Origin: Rathayibacter sp. Leaf185
GTDB lineage: Bacteria > Actinomycetota > Actinomycetes > Actinomycetales > Microbacteriaceae
Direction of reading: 5' to 3'
DNA length: 64,000 bases
Assembly (NCBI RefSeq): GCF_001423885.1
Contig: NZ_LMPP01000002.1
Span: 566,575 to 630,574 of the forward strand
Below the pieces are notes generated by a model that had not been told where the DNA came from, searched no databases, and saw nothing but the letters and a program-made list of their open reading frames with translations. Within the stretch, counting starts at the first letter, position 1. Every line of letters begins with the position of its first letter. Below, piece after piece: positions 1-7,766 of the stretch. A program made the position numbers and the translations under genes.

Positions 1-1
1 C

Positions 2-406
2 CTGCTCAGCTTCGACTCCGCGCTCGAGCGCCACGGCGTCTTCGAGATCCACGGCACGGAAGGGTCGCTGGTCATCCCCGACCCGAACCAGTTCTCGGGC
101 CGCACCGCCTTCGTGAAGGCCCGCACCTCGATCGCCGACGGCGAGTGGGGCGAGCAGGAGTGGACCGAGATCGAGCAGAAGGGCACGGTCGTGGGCCGCG
201 GCCTCGGCCTGCTCGACATGGTCCGCGCCATCGCCGAGGACCGTCCGCACGTCGCCACCGGCGAGCTGGGCTTCCACGTCCTCGACGTCATGCTCTCGGC
301 GGAGGAGTCGGTGCGCACCGGCGAGTTCGTCGCGATCGGCAGCTCCGTCCCCGCGCCGGTGCCGGCCGTGCCGGTCGACTTCGACCCGTTCGCGCAGACG
401 CTCTGA
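2..406 (+). CDS. Gfo/Idh/MocA-family oxidoreductase, C-terminal part (5' end outside window)
   Basis: Only the last 134 residues are present; the frame is open from base 2 to a TGA at 404-406. The visible part reads as the C-terminal substrate-binding half of a Gfo/Idh/MocA dehydrogenase: a strand-rich stretch around FEIHGTEGSLVIPDP, then a helix with GLGLLDMVRAIAEDRPH and GELGFHVLDVMLSAEES, the usual end of this family. These enzymes oxidise or reduce sugars and polyols with NAD(P). Substrate cannot be told without the N-terminus. A strong hairpin follows at 415-447. Confidence 0.75.
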   Translation: MLSFDSALERHGVFEIHGTEGSLVIPDPNQFSGRTAFVKARTSIADGEWGEQEWTEIEQKGTVVGRGLGLLDMVRAIAEDRPHVATGELGFHVLDVMLSAEESVRTGEFVAIGSSVPAPVPAVPVDFDPFAQTL

Positions 407-414
407 CGTCCGCC

Positions 415-447
415 CGCCCTGCCGGGTCTCCGGGCCCCGGCAGGGCG
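415..447 (+). terminator. intrinsic terminator-like hairpin after the Gfo/Idh/MocA gene
   Basis: Perfect 12-base arms CGCCCTGCCGGG (415-426) and CCCGGCAGGGCG (436-447) with a 9-base loop, starting 9 bases after the stop codon. There is no U-tract, as is common for actinobacterial terminators. Confidence 0.7.
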
Positions 448-499
448 GCGGCCCAGACGCCGGAGCGACGGCGCGCAGGCCGCTGTCGGGGGTCGCGGC

Positions 500-505
500 T
501 AGGGT
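500..505 (+). promoter_or_regulatory. -10 box TAGGGT, leaderless start of the dienelactone hydrolase
   Basis: TAGGGT ends 7 bases before the ATG at 513 and no Shine-Dalgarno sequence lies between. This spacing puts the transcription start at or next to the A of the start codon. Confidence 0.6.
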
Positions 506-512
506 TCGCGTC

Positions 513-1238
513 ATGCCTACGAGCGATGAGACCTGGACCCTGGCCGACCACGACGTACCCGTCTACCGCAGCGGTGACGGGGAGCACGCCCTCATCGTGA
601 TCCACGAGGTGTGGGGAGTGGACGGGCACATCCGCTCGGTCGCCGACCGGTACGCGGCCGAGGGGTTCCGCGTGGTCGCGCCCGAGCTGCTGGCCGAGAG
701 CGGGCTGCTCGAGCAGCTCGACACCGAGCAGCGCGCCGACTACGACCACCCGGTGCGCAGGCTTCCCCGCCAGGTCGAGCTGCGCACGTTCTTCGCGCCC
801 GTCTTCACTCCCGAGCACGCGAAGCGCTCGGTCGCGATCCTCCAGGCGCTGGTGACCCGGCTGCTGAGCGAGGAGGGGGTGCTGAGCGTCTCGGTCACGG
901 GCTTCTGCTACGGCGGCACGTTCAGCTACGCGCTGGCGCTGGCCGAGCCGCGCCTCGCCTCCGCCGTGCCGTTCTACGGGCACTGCACCGCCTCCGACGA
1001 GGAGCTCGCCGCACTCGAGGTCGCGGTGCTCGCCTTCTACGGCGACCAGGACGCGCCGCTGATGGCGCAGGTTCCGCGGATCCGCGAGGCCACAGCCGGG
1101 AAGGACGTCGAGCTGGTCGTCTACCCGGGTGCGGGGCACGCGTTCTTCAACGACTCCAACGACGGCACGTACGACGAGACCGCGGCGACCGATGCGTGGC
1201 CGCGTGCGCTCGAGTTCCTGCGGGCCCACGCGATCTGA
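513..1238 (+). CDS. dienelactone hydrolase family protein
   Basis: A 241-residue alpha/beta hydrolase of the DLH family, close to the usual 235-250 residues. The family motif HEVWG (31-35), the nucleophile elbow GFCYGG with Cys132, the acid in GDQD (178-180) and the base in GAGHAFF (His209) make a complete Cys-Asp-His triad. Characterised members hydrolyse dienelactones in chlorocatechol breakdown, but most actinobacterial homologues act on unknown lactones or esters; no catechol genes are nearby. It is probably cytosolic and transcribed alone: a leaderless-type promoter precedes it and a bidirectional terminator follows. Confidence 0.88.
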   Translation: MPTSDETWTLADHDVPVYRSGDGEHALIVIHEVWGVDGHIRSVADRYAAEGFRVVAPELLAESGLLEQLDTEQRADYDHPVRRLPRQVELRTFFAPVFTPEHAKRSVAILQALVTRLLSEEGVLSVSVTGFCYGGTFSYALALAEPRLASAVPFYGHCTASDEELAALEVAVLAFYGDQDAPLMAQVPRIREATAGKDVELVVYPGAGHAFFNDSNDGTYDETAATDAWPRALEFLRAHAI

Positions 1239-1251
1239 ACCGATCGATTCG

Positions 1252-1294
1252 TCACGAGAGGCTCCCTCGAGGACGCGGAGGGAGCATCTCGTGA
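1252..1294. terminator. bidirectional terminator between convergent genes
   Basis: 17-base arms (1252-1268 and 1278-1294) with a single mismatch and a 9-base loop. It lies between the dienelactone hydrolase and the convergent ABC ATPase, so it can serve both strands. Confidence 0.75.
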
Positions 1295-1309
1295 CCGCTC
1301 GATGAGTCG

Positions 1310-1981
1310 CTACGCGACGTCCTTCACGGTGCCGCCCGTGATGTGCAGGCGGCGCTGGGCGCGGCGGGCGACCGCGGAGTCGTGGGTCACGATCACCAGG
1401 GTGAGGCCGAGGTCCTTCCAGAGCGTCTCGAGCAGCGTCATGATGTCGTCGCGCGTGTCCTCGTCGAGGGCGCCGGTCGGCTCGTCGGCCAGCAGTACCT
1501 TCGGGTTCTTGACCAGCGCCCGGGCGATGGCGACGCGCTGCTGCTGACCGCCCGAGAGCTCGGCCGGCAGGTGGTCGAGGCGGTCGGCCAGCCCGACGGA
1601 GGCGAGGGCCTCCTCCGCCCGTGACGCCCGCTCGGCCGGCCGGATCCTCTGCGGCGCGAGCGCCGTCTCGACATTCTCGAGCGCGGTGAGCGTCGGGATC
1701 AGGTTGAAGCTCTGGAAGACGATGCCCACCTCCGTCGCCCTGACCGCCGCCAGTCGGCCGTCGCCGGCGGAGGAGATCTCGTGCTCGCCGAGCACGACGG
1801 TGCCCGAGGTCGGCCGGTCGAGGGCGCCGAGCATCTGCAGCAGTGTCGACTTGCCGCCGCCGGTCGGACCCTGGACGGCGACCATCTGGCCGTCGGGGAT
1901 GGTGAGCGTGACGTTCTTCAGCGCCGTGATCGTCGTCTTCGCTCCGGCGTAGCTCTTGCTGACGTTCGTGAGGGTGTACAT
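1310..1981 (-). CDS. ABC transporter ATP-binding protein (MacB/LolD type)
   Basis: A 223-residue nucleotide-binding subunit with Walker A GPTGGGKST (38-46), the Q-loop in VFQSFN, signature LSGGQQQRVAIARAL and Walker B LLADEP followed by TGALD and the H-loop in VTHD. This arrangement and length are those of the LolD/MacB (type VII, mechanotransmission) class. It lies just downstream of its FtsX-type permease on the same strand, with a good ribosome site (GGAAGGAC) before the ATG at 1981. No periplasmic adaptor gene is visible, as expected for a monoderm. The exported or signalled substrate is unknown. Confidence 0.9.
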   Translation of the reverse strand: MYTLTNVSKSYAGAKTTITALKNVTLTIPDGQMVAVQGPTGGGKSTLLQMLGALDRPTSGTVVLGEHEISSAGDGRLAAVRATEVGIVFQSFNLIPTLTALENVETALAPQRIRPAERASRAEEALASVGLADRLDHLPAELSGGQQQRVAIARALVKNPKVLLADEPTGALDEDTRDDIMTLLETLWKDLGLTLVIVTHDSAVARRAQRRLHITGGTVKDVA

Positions 1982-2012
1982 GTCGATGTCCTTCCGAGAG
2001 GGGTGGGCCGGC

Positions 2013-3476
2013 TCAGCCGACGGAGCGCAGGGCGGCGGCGGGGCGGAGGCGGGCGGCGCGCCAGCCTCCGACGGCTCCGGCGAGCAGGCCGCCGAGGACG
2101 GCGAGGCCGACCGCGAGCAGGATCACGGGGACGGTGATCGGGAGCGAGAGGGCGATCTCGGTGGCGGCCGCCGTCTGCGCGGCGCCGGGTCCGCCTCCGA
2201 AGCCGCCGCCGGGGCCCGCGGCCGCCGTCGTCGTAGCCGAGCTGCCCGAGAGCGTCGGCGCGATCATGTTGACGACCGCGACGCCGAGGAGCCCGAGCAC
2301 GATGCCGGCGGCGCCTCCGATCAGCCCCTGCACCACGGATTCGCCGGCGACCTGGCGGACGATCGAGCCGTTGGTCCAGCCGATGGCCTTGAGGGTGCCG
2401 AACTCGCGGGTGCGCCGGGTGACGCCCGAGACGGTGAACAGCGTCGCGATCAGGAACGCGGCGGCGAGGACCAGCAGCGAGAGCCAGGTGCCGAGGTTCG
2501 CGACCAGGTCACCCGCGGTCGAGAGCGAGCCCGAGACCGAGGAGGCGAGGTCGGACTGCGTCGACACGGTGGTGTCGGGCAGCGCGGTCCGGATGTCGGT
2601 CTGGATCCGGCCGATGTCCTCGGAGGACGCGGCCTGCACGTAGACGGCGGAGATCATGCCGTCCTCACCCGAGAGCGTCTGCGCGACGTCGAGCGGGATG
2701 TAGGTGTCCGAGGCGGTGGAGGCGTCCGTCGAGTCGGAGGTGACGATGCCGATCACGCTGAACCCTGTGCCGCCGATGTCGAGGGTCGAGCCGACCGAGA
2801 GCTCGGCGGTCGTGGCGTAGGACGAGTCGATCAGGACCACGTTCTGCCCTGCGTCGTCGGCGGTGAAGGTGCGCCCATCGGTGAGGCTCACGTCGGCCAG
2901 GGGGCCGATCGCGGAGCCGGCGGGGTCGAGGCCGAGCACCGAGAAGGAGTCGACGTCGAACGAGGATCCACCGGCGCCGTCGGGACCGCCGGTGGGCGCC
3001 TCGCCGGTGGCGGACTGGTCGGGCGCGGTGCCGGTGCCCGCCTGGCTCCTGTCGGGAAGCTCGCCGTCGAAGGTCGTGTCGGTCAGCGACAGCACGCCGA
3101 TGGCGTTCTGCACGTTCTCGACTCCGAGCACGGTGTCGACGGCGGTGGCGTCGAACGTCGTCGTGCCGCGGTCGGCCTCGAGCCGCGACTGGCTGACCGA
3201 GGTGGTGCTGCCGTCGGTGGTGCCGTCCGCCGAGCCGAAGTCGAACTGCTGGCCCGGCCCGTCTCCCTCGGCGGGAGCCGTCGCGGCCTGGGTCACGGTG
3301 ATGTCGGTGCCGACTCCGTAGACGGATTCGAGGACCGAGGCCTGGGCGTTCTGCACGCCGGCCGAGAAGGCGTTGACGAGGATGACCAGGGCGATGGCGA
3401 GGGCCGTCCCGGCCGAGACGATGACGGTCTGCCGTCGCCGGTTGGTGAGCTCTCGCCTGAGATAGGTGACGAACAT
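2013..3476 (-). CDS. ABC transporter permease, FtsX/MacB type
   Basis: A 487-residue permease. One N-terminal transmembrane helix (about residues 15-40) is followed by a large extracellular MacB-like domain of about 250 residues, rich in Thr/Ser/Asp. A C-terminal FtsX domain then has three membrane helices, including the conserved EFGTLKAIGW. I chose the ATG at 3476 because GAAGGA lies at the right distance; the in-frame start at 3515 lacks one. It forms a two-gene unit with the ATPase 31 bases downstream. Such pairs act in peptide or lipoprotein export or cell-wall signalling; the role here is not set by neighbours. Confidence 0.88.
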   Translation of the reverse strand: MFVTYLRRELTNRRRQTVIVSAGTALAIALVILVNAFSAGVQNAQASVLESVYGVGTDITVTQAATAPAEGDGPGQQFDFGSADGTTDGSTTSVSQSRLEADRGTTTFDATAVDTVLGVENVQNAIGVLSLTDTTFDGELPDRSQAGTGTAPDQSATGEAPTGGPDGAGGSSFDVDSFSVLGLDPAGSAIGPLADVSLTDGRTFTADDAGQNVVLIDSSYATTAELSVGSTLDIGGTGFSVIGIVTSDSTDASTASDTYIPLDVAQTLSGEDGMISAVYVQAASSEDIGRIQTDIRTALPDTTVSTQSDLASSVSGSLSTAGDLVANLGTWLSLLVLAAAFLIATLFTVSGVTRRTREFGTLKAIGWTNGSIVRQVAGESVVQGLIGGAAGIVLGLLGVAVVNMIAPTLSGSSATTTAAAGPGGGFGGGPGAAQTAAATEIALSLPITVPVILLAVGLAVLGGLLAGAVGGWRAARLRPAAALRSVG

Positions 3477-3585
3477 GGGTTCCTTCGGTCGGGGGAACCG
3501 AGCGGTGTCGTCCACCCGGCGTCCCGACCCTAGGAATGCGCTCTATGCGGACCGTCGCCGCCGCCTATGGGTCGCCGATGAGCCG

Positions 3586-4317
3586 CTACAGCAGGCTTCG
3601 GACGAGCTGGAACGTCCGCTCGGGCGCCTCCAGGTGCATGTCGTGGTGCACGCCGGGGAGGCGGCGCACGGCCCAGCCCTGCGCCTCCAGCCGCGTCGCG
3701 AGGGCATCGGGCAGCACCGCGGGCGAGTCGTCCGACAGCACGATCGTCGACGGCACCGCCGGGGCGCCGACCTCGACGGGGTGGAAGGCGACATCGCGGA
3801 AGACGCCGATCGCCATCCCGCCGTCGAAGCGCCGGCGGGCGTCGTCGAGCGAGGTGCGGACGGCCGGGGGATAGGCGCGTCTGATCGGCGCGCCCTTGCG
3901 CGCCTGCACGAGCCCCGCCGCGCCCATCGTCAGCTGCGGCACCGCCCAGAACAGCCGCCCGGCCATGCCGGTGGTGGGCAGTGCCAGCGCGAAGCCGGGG
4001 TCGAGGTAGACGGCGCGAGCGGGGCGGAGGCGCGCGACGGCCCGCACGAGCACCGACCCGCCGAGCGAGTGGCCGACCACGGCGTGCAGGTCCGCCGGCA
4101 GGCTCTCGGCGAGGTCGTCGGCGAAGTCGTGCAGGCGGTAGGAGGAGGCGCGATCGCTTCCTCCGTGCCCGCGCAGGTCGACGGTCGTCACTGTGAACCC
4201 ACCGGTCGCGACCAGTCGGTCCACGAGCGGCGCCCAGGTCGCACCGTCGGCCCCGAGGCCGTGCACGAGGCCCACGTGGCGCTCGCCGTCGCCGGTCGTC
4301 GTCGTGCTGAGTCGCAT
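3586..4317 (-). CDS. alpha/beta fold hydrolase
   Basis: 243 residues with the oxyanion region LVHGLGADG (about 18-26), strand and turn DLRGHGGSD, nucleophile elbow GHSLGG, an acid near LSDDSP and the catalytic His in GVHHDMHLEAP. This is the common lipase/esterase-like fold, with no substrate assignment possible. Start chosen at the ATG at 4317, which has GAAGGAAC upstream; a longer frame to 4584 would run through the terminator hairpin of the MFS gene and has low-complexity sequence. It is downstream of that MFS carrier on the same strand. Confidence 0.8.
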   Translation of the reverse strand: MRLSTTTTGDGERHVGLVHGLGADGATWAPLVDRLVATGGFTVTTVDLRGHGGSDRASSYRLHDFADDLAESLPADLHAVVGHSLGGSVLVRAVARLRPARAVYLDPGFALALPTTGMAGRLFWAVPQLTMGAAGLVQARKGAPIRRAYPPAVRTSLDDARRRFDGGMAIGVFRDVAFHPVEVGAPAVPSTIVLSDDSPAVLPDALATRLEAQGWAVRRLPGVHHDMHLEAPERTFQLVRSLL

Positions 4318-4356
4318 GGCACCGTTCCTTCTCGAGAGCGTCGGCGTGGCAGTGGA

Positions 4357-4390
4357 GGGCCCCGGAGACCCGCCGCGGTCTCCGGGGCCC
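4357..4390 (-). terminator. terminator hairpin after the MFS gene
   Basis: Perfect 14-base arms GGGCCCCGGAGACC (4357-4370) and GGTCTCCGGGGCCC (4377-4390) with a 6-base loop. It starts 7 bases downstream of the MFS stop on the minus strand, separating it from the hydrolase gene. Confidence 0.75.
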
Positions 4391-4396
4391 GGGGAG

Positions 4397-5743
4397 TCAG
4401 CGGACCGACTTGATGGGGAGGACCGCCAGGGCGCCGAGCGCCACGAACACGATGCCCGAGACGAACAGCACGGGGTAACCGCCGGTGAGCGCGACCAGTC
4501 CCGCCGCGATCGAGGGGCTGAGCGCCTGGGGCAGCGTCGTGGCGAGTCCGAGGATGGCGAGGTCGCGGCCGGCCGAGCTGGCACCCGCGGTCATCGAGAC
4601 GGGGAGCACCTCGGTCATCAGCGCGAGGTCGATCGAGATGTAGGCGCCGAAGCCCAGGCCGAGCAGGAAGCTGTAGATCAGGATTCCGGTCGTGGTCGGC
4701 AGGACCAGCGGCACGGCGAGCCCGATGGCCATGATGACCGAGGCCCAGATGATGAACGGCTTGCGGCGGCCCAGCCGGTCGGAGAGCACTCCGCTGGCCA
4801 GCGCCGAGATCAGCACACCGAGCAGCAGGACGATGCCGATCTGGGCGGCGAAGCCGTTGGACTCCTCGTCGCTCAGACCGATGTAGTCGCGCAGGATGTA
4901 GAGGCCGAAGGTTTGGGCGCCGTAGAACCCGATGACCATGAGGAAGCGGGCGGCGAAGGCCCAGGCGAAATCGGGGTGCTTGCGAGGGTCGACCCAGAAG
5001 CCGCGGAGGAACTCGCCCATCGACGGGCGGGGCGCCGCTGTCTCGTCGCGGCTCGAGCGGTCGGGGTTGACGAGCACGAAGCCGGCGACGATGACCAGCA
5101 GGAGCACGGCGAGCACGATGTAGGGAAGCGAGCCGGAGCCGGCCATCGACCCGGCGATGACGGCGCCGGCCGCATTGCCGACGGTGATGCCGAGTCCGAT
5201 GAGGCCCGAGACGCCTCCGCGCTTGGCCGCCGGGAACCGGTCGGGAACGAGAGCGGTCGCGGCCGCCTGCAGGGCGTTGAGGCCGAGCTGCACGACGAGC
5301 CAGATCAGCGCGACCGTGATCACCGAGCTCGCCAGGGGGAGCCCGAGCACGAAGCCGCCGGCGAGCAGCGCACCGCCGACCATCCACGGGGAGCGGCGGC
5401 CGAACCGCGAGCGCGTCGCGTCGGACAGGGCGCCGGCGAGGGGCTGTGCGATGACGTTCGCGAGGAACGCGACCGTGGTCACGATCGCCAGGTTGCCGAT
5501 CTTGTTCGCCGCGTCGATGTTCGAGACGAGGTTCGGGATGAGGATGCCGAGCCCGCCGGAGTTGATGGCGAGGATCGCCACGTAGACGAGCGCGAGCCCG
5601 ACCGAGAGGCGGCGGAGGCGGAGGGGGCCGGTGACGAGCGGCGGGTTCTCGGCGACGCCGGTCGCGCCGGTCGAGCCGGGGGGCGGGGTGGTGTCGGAGG
5701 CCGAGAGGCCGTGATCGGGCTGGCGGGGAACGACGTTGTTCAT
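4397..5743 (-). CDS. MFS transporter
   Basis: 448 residues with about 12 hydrophobic helices. The loop after helix 2 carries GALSDATRSRFGRRSPWM, a motif-A variant resembling that of sugar- and glycoside-type MFS carriers. The second motif A copy is SGVLSDRLGRRKPF. The start at 5743 is favoured by CAGGAG upstream; an in-frame start at 5818 would add 25 low-complexity residues. It is divergent from the GAF/HTH regulator at 5864, which may control it. Substrate unknown; sugar or drug efflux are both possible. Confidence 0.85.
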   Translation of the reverse strand: MNNVVPRQPDHGLSASDTTPPPGSTGATGVAENPPLVTGPLRLRRLSVGLALVYVAILAINSGGLGILIPNLVSNIDAANKIGNLAIVTTVAFLANVIAQPLAGALSDATRSRFGRRSPWMVGGALLAGGFVLGLPLASSVITVALIWLVVQLGLNALQAAATALVPDRFPAAKRGGVSGLIGLGITVGNAAGAVIAGSMAGSGSLPYIVLAVLLLVIVAGFVLVNPDRSSRDETAAPRPSMGEFLRGFWVDPRKHPDFAWAFAARFLMVIGFYGAQTFGLYILRDYIGLSDEESNGFAAQIGIVLLLGVLISALASGVLSDRLGRRKPFIIWASVIMAIGLAVPLVLPTTTGILIYSFLLGLGFGAYISIDLALMTEVLPVSMTAGASSAGRDLAILGLATTLPQALSPSIAAGLVALTGGYPVLFVSGIVFVALGALAVLPIKSVR

Positions 5744-5831
5744 GAGGGCTCCTGAGCTGGGGGCGGCGGTGCCGCTCGGGGACGATCCACTCTCAGCCCT
5801 GGCGCCTCTCGGCGACAATGGTCGGAGCTTC

Positions 5832-5837
5832 TACACT
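5832..5837 (+). promoter_or_regulatory. putative -10 box TACACT for the GAF/PucR-type regulator
   Basis: TACACT lies 26 bases before the ATG at 5864, which is itself preceded by a strong GGAGGA ribosome site. The divergent MFS start is at 5743, so the 120-base gap holds both promoters. Confidence 0.4.
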
Positions 5838-5863
5838 CGAGCGAGGCAATGGAGGAACCGTCC

Positions 5864-7642
5864 ATGACGCAACGGCAGTGGCTCGATCTCCTCGCCGACC
5901 AGGCCGACGTGCCCGAGCTGGAGGCGCACCGCGCAGCCCTCGCCGCCGCCGGCTCCGAGGAGGCCGACGCCGAGGCGCGGTCGGCGATCGGGATCGCCGT
6001 GCTGCTGCAGGAGCGGCGGCACCGCGTCGTCGAGCTCGCGGCCCTCAATGACATCGCGGGTCGCCTCGCCGCCGTCGCCGACCCGGGAGAGCTGCTGGTC
6101 GAGGTCGTCGACCAGGCCAGGAGGCTCCTCGGCGTCGACCTCACCTACGTCGCGCTGCTCGACGGTGACGACCTCGAGATCCGCGTCGCCAGCGGTGATC
6201 GCTCGACGCACCTCGTCGGGGTCCGGCTGCCGCGCTCCGCCGGGCTCGTCGGCAGCGTCCTCGGCACCGGATCTCCGCGGTGGACCTCGGACTACGCGGC
6301 CGACGGCGACCTCGTGCACGAGGAGGGCGCCGACCGCGCCGCCGCCGCGGAGTCGATCCGCGGTCTGCTCGGGGTGCCGATGACGGTGCGCGGCCAGATC
6401 CTCGGAGTGCTGCTGGCGGCCAAGCGCGAGGAGCGCCGCTTCGGGGAGCACGAGATCAGCGTCCTCACCGCCCTCGCGGCCCACGCCGCGGTCGCGCTCG
6501 ACAATGCGAGCCGGGCCCGCGAGCTGCGCGACGCGAAGGACGGCTTGGAGGCGACGCTCCGGCTCGACGCGGAGCTCACCCGGGCGGTGCTCGCGGGAGG
6601 ACATCCCGCCTCTCTCGTGGAGCGCGTGCAGGCGATGACCGAGGCCTCCGTGCGCTGGTTCGACCACCCGGGCCCCGGCCCGATCGGCTCGGCGCTGGCG
6701 GGTGCCGCCGAGTCGGGCGGCACGGAGAGCCTCCGGGTGGGCACCGAGCTGGTGCAGCCCGTGATGGCGGCGGGCACTCTGTTCGGGGCGCTGGTCGTCG
6801 GCACCGGTCCCGCGGCCGCCGCGCACGACTCCGGTGCGACCCCGATCGACGCCGTCCTGCTGGTCGAGCGCGCGGCTCCGCTCATCGCGCTCACCCTGGT
6901 CGGCGCGCGGGCGACCGCGCGAGCCGCGCAGCTCGGCCGCGACATCGCGACCATCGACCTCCTCAGCCGCACCGAGCACGATCCGGCGGCCGAGAACCGG
7001 CGCTGGTGGGGCGCGGGCCTCGACCCGCGACGGCCGCACCACGTGGTCGTCGTGAGCGGCGATCCCGGCCGGGCCCGGCGCTACATCACCGGGCTGCCCC
7101 TCGGCGAGCGGATCGCATCGGCTGTGCACCGCGATCAGCTCGTGCTCGTGGTGCCGGCGACCCTCGACCTCGAAGCGCTCTGGGGCGGAGAGGGCGCGCC
7201 CGCCGCCGGGCTGGCGGGGCCGGTGACCGAGCCGGCGGGGCTGCGCTCAGCGCACGCCGAGGCGAGCCGCACCGCACGGGTCATGACGACGCTCGGCCGC
7301 TCCGGTGTGCTCGCGCGCGCCGACGACCTGGGGGTCTTCGCGGTGCTGCTCAGCCGCACGGGCCGGCAGGAGCTGCGCGACCAGGCCGCCCGCGAGCTCG
7401 GCGCCGTGCTCGCCGAGGAGGCGGCGCGCGGCGTTCCGCTGATCGAGACGCTGGAGGCGTTCCTCGAGCAGGGACGGCGGCCCACCGCGACGGCGACGGC
7501 GCTCCGCGTGCACGTCAACACCGTCTACCAGCGGCTCGCGACCCTCGACCGGCTGCTCGGCAGCGAGTGGCGCGACCGCTCGCTCGAGCTGCAGGTCCTG
7601 CTGCGTCTGCGCCGAGCGGCGGGCGACCTCGACGACGTCTGA
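5864..7642 (+). CDS. GAF-domain regulator with PucR-type C-terminal helix-turn-helix
   Basis: 592 residues. A GAF domain spans roughly residues 55-215 (DPGELLVEVVDQARRLLGV ... GVLLAAKREERRFGEHEI). A middle region has no domain I can name. A PucR-like C-terminal HTH sits around FLEQGRRPTATATALRVH, with VNTVYQRLATLDRLLG as the recognition part. Proteins of this design sense a small aromatic or purine-related effector and usually act on adjacent catabolic or transport genes. The start at 5864 was chosen over the ATG at 5849 because GGAGGA sits directly before it. Likely target: the divergent MFS gene. Confidence 0.8.
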   Translation: MTQRQWLDLLADQADVPELEAHRAALAAAGSEEADAEARSAIGIAVLLQERRHRVVELAALNDIAGRLAAVADPGELLVEVVDQARRLLGVDLTYVALLDGDDLEIRVASGDRSTHLVGVRLPRSAGLVGSVLGTGSPRWTSDYAADGDLVHEEGADRAAAAESIRGLLGVPMTVRGQILGVLLAAKREERRFGEHEISVLTALAAHAAVALDNASRARELRDAKDGLEATLRLDAELTRAVLAGGHPASLVERVQAMTEASVRWFDHPGPGPIGSALAGAAESGGTESLRVGTELVQPVMAAGTLFGALVVGTGPAAAAHDSGATPIDAVLLVERAAPLIALTLVGARATARAAQLGRDIATIDLLSRTEHDPAAENRRWWGAGLDPRRPHHVVVVSGDPGRARRYITGLPLGERIASAVHRDQLVLVVPATLDLEALWGGEGAPAAGLAGPVTEPAGLRSAHAEASRTARVMTTLGRSGVLARADDLGVFAVLLSRTGRQELRDQAARELGAVLAEEAARGVPLIETLEAFLEQGRRPTATATALRVHVNTVYQRLATLDRLLGSEWRDRSLELQVLLRLRRAAGDLDDV

Positions 7643-7766
7643 CGCGCTCCCCTGCATCCCGGATCGGGCCGGGAGGGGTTCCCCGCCGTCCACGGGCGGT
7701 CGTAGGCTCGCGCCCAACCGGAACGCGCCGATCCCGGCGCAGGACGAGCCGACGGAGGCGCCGATC

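Noticed and set aside
4193-5755. A 520-codon open frame on the plus strand opposite the MFS gene
   Set aside because: The translation is a monotonous Glu/Asp/Gly/Arg mix, while the minus strand shows a clean 12-helix transporter with motif A.
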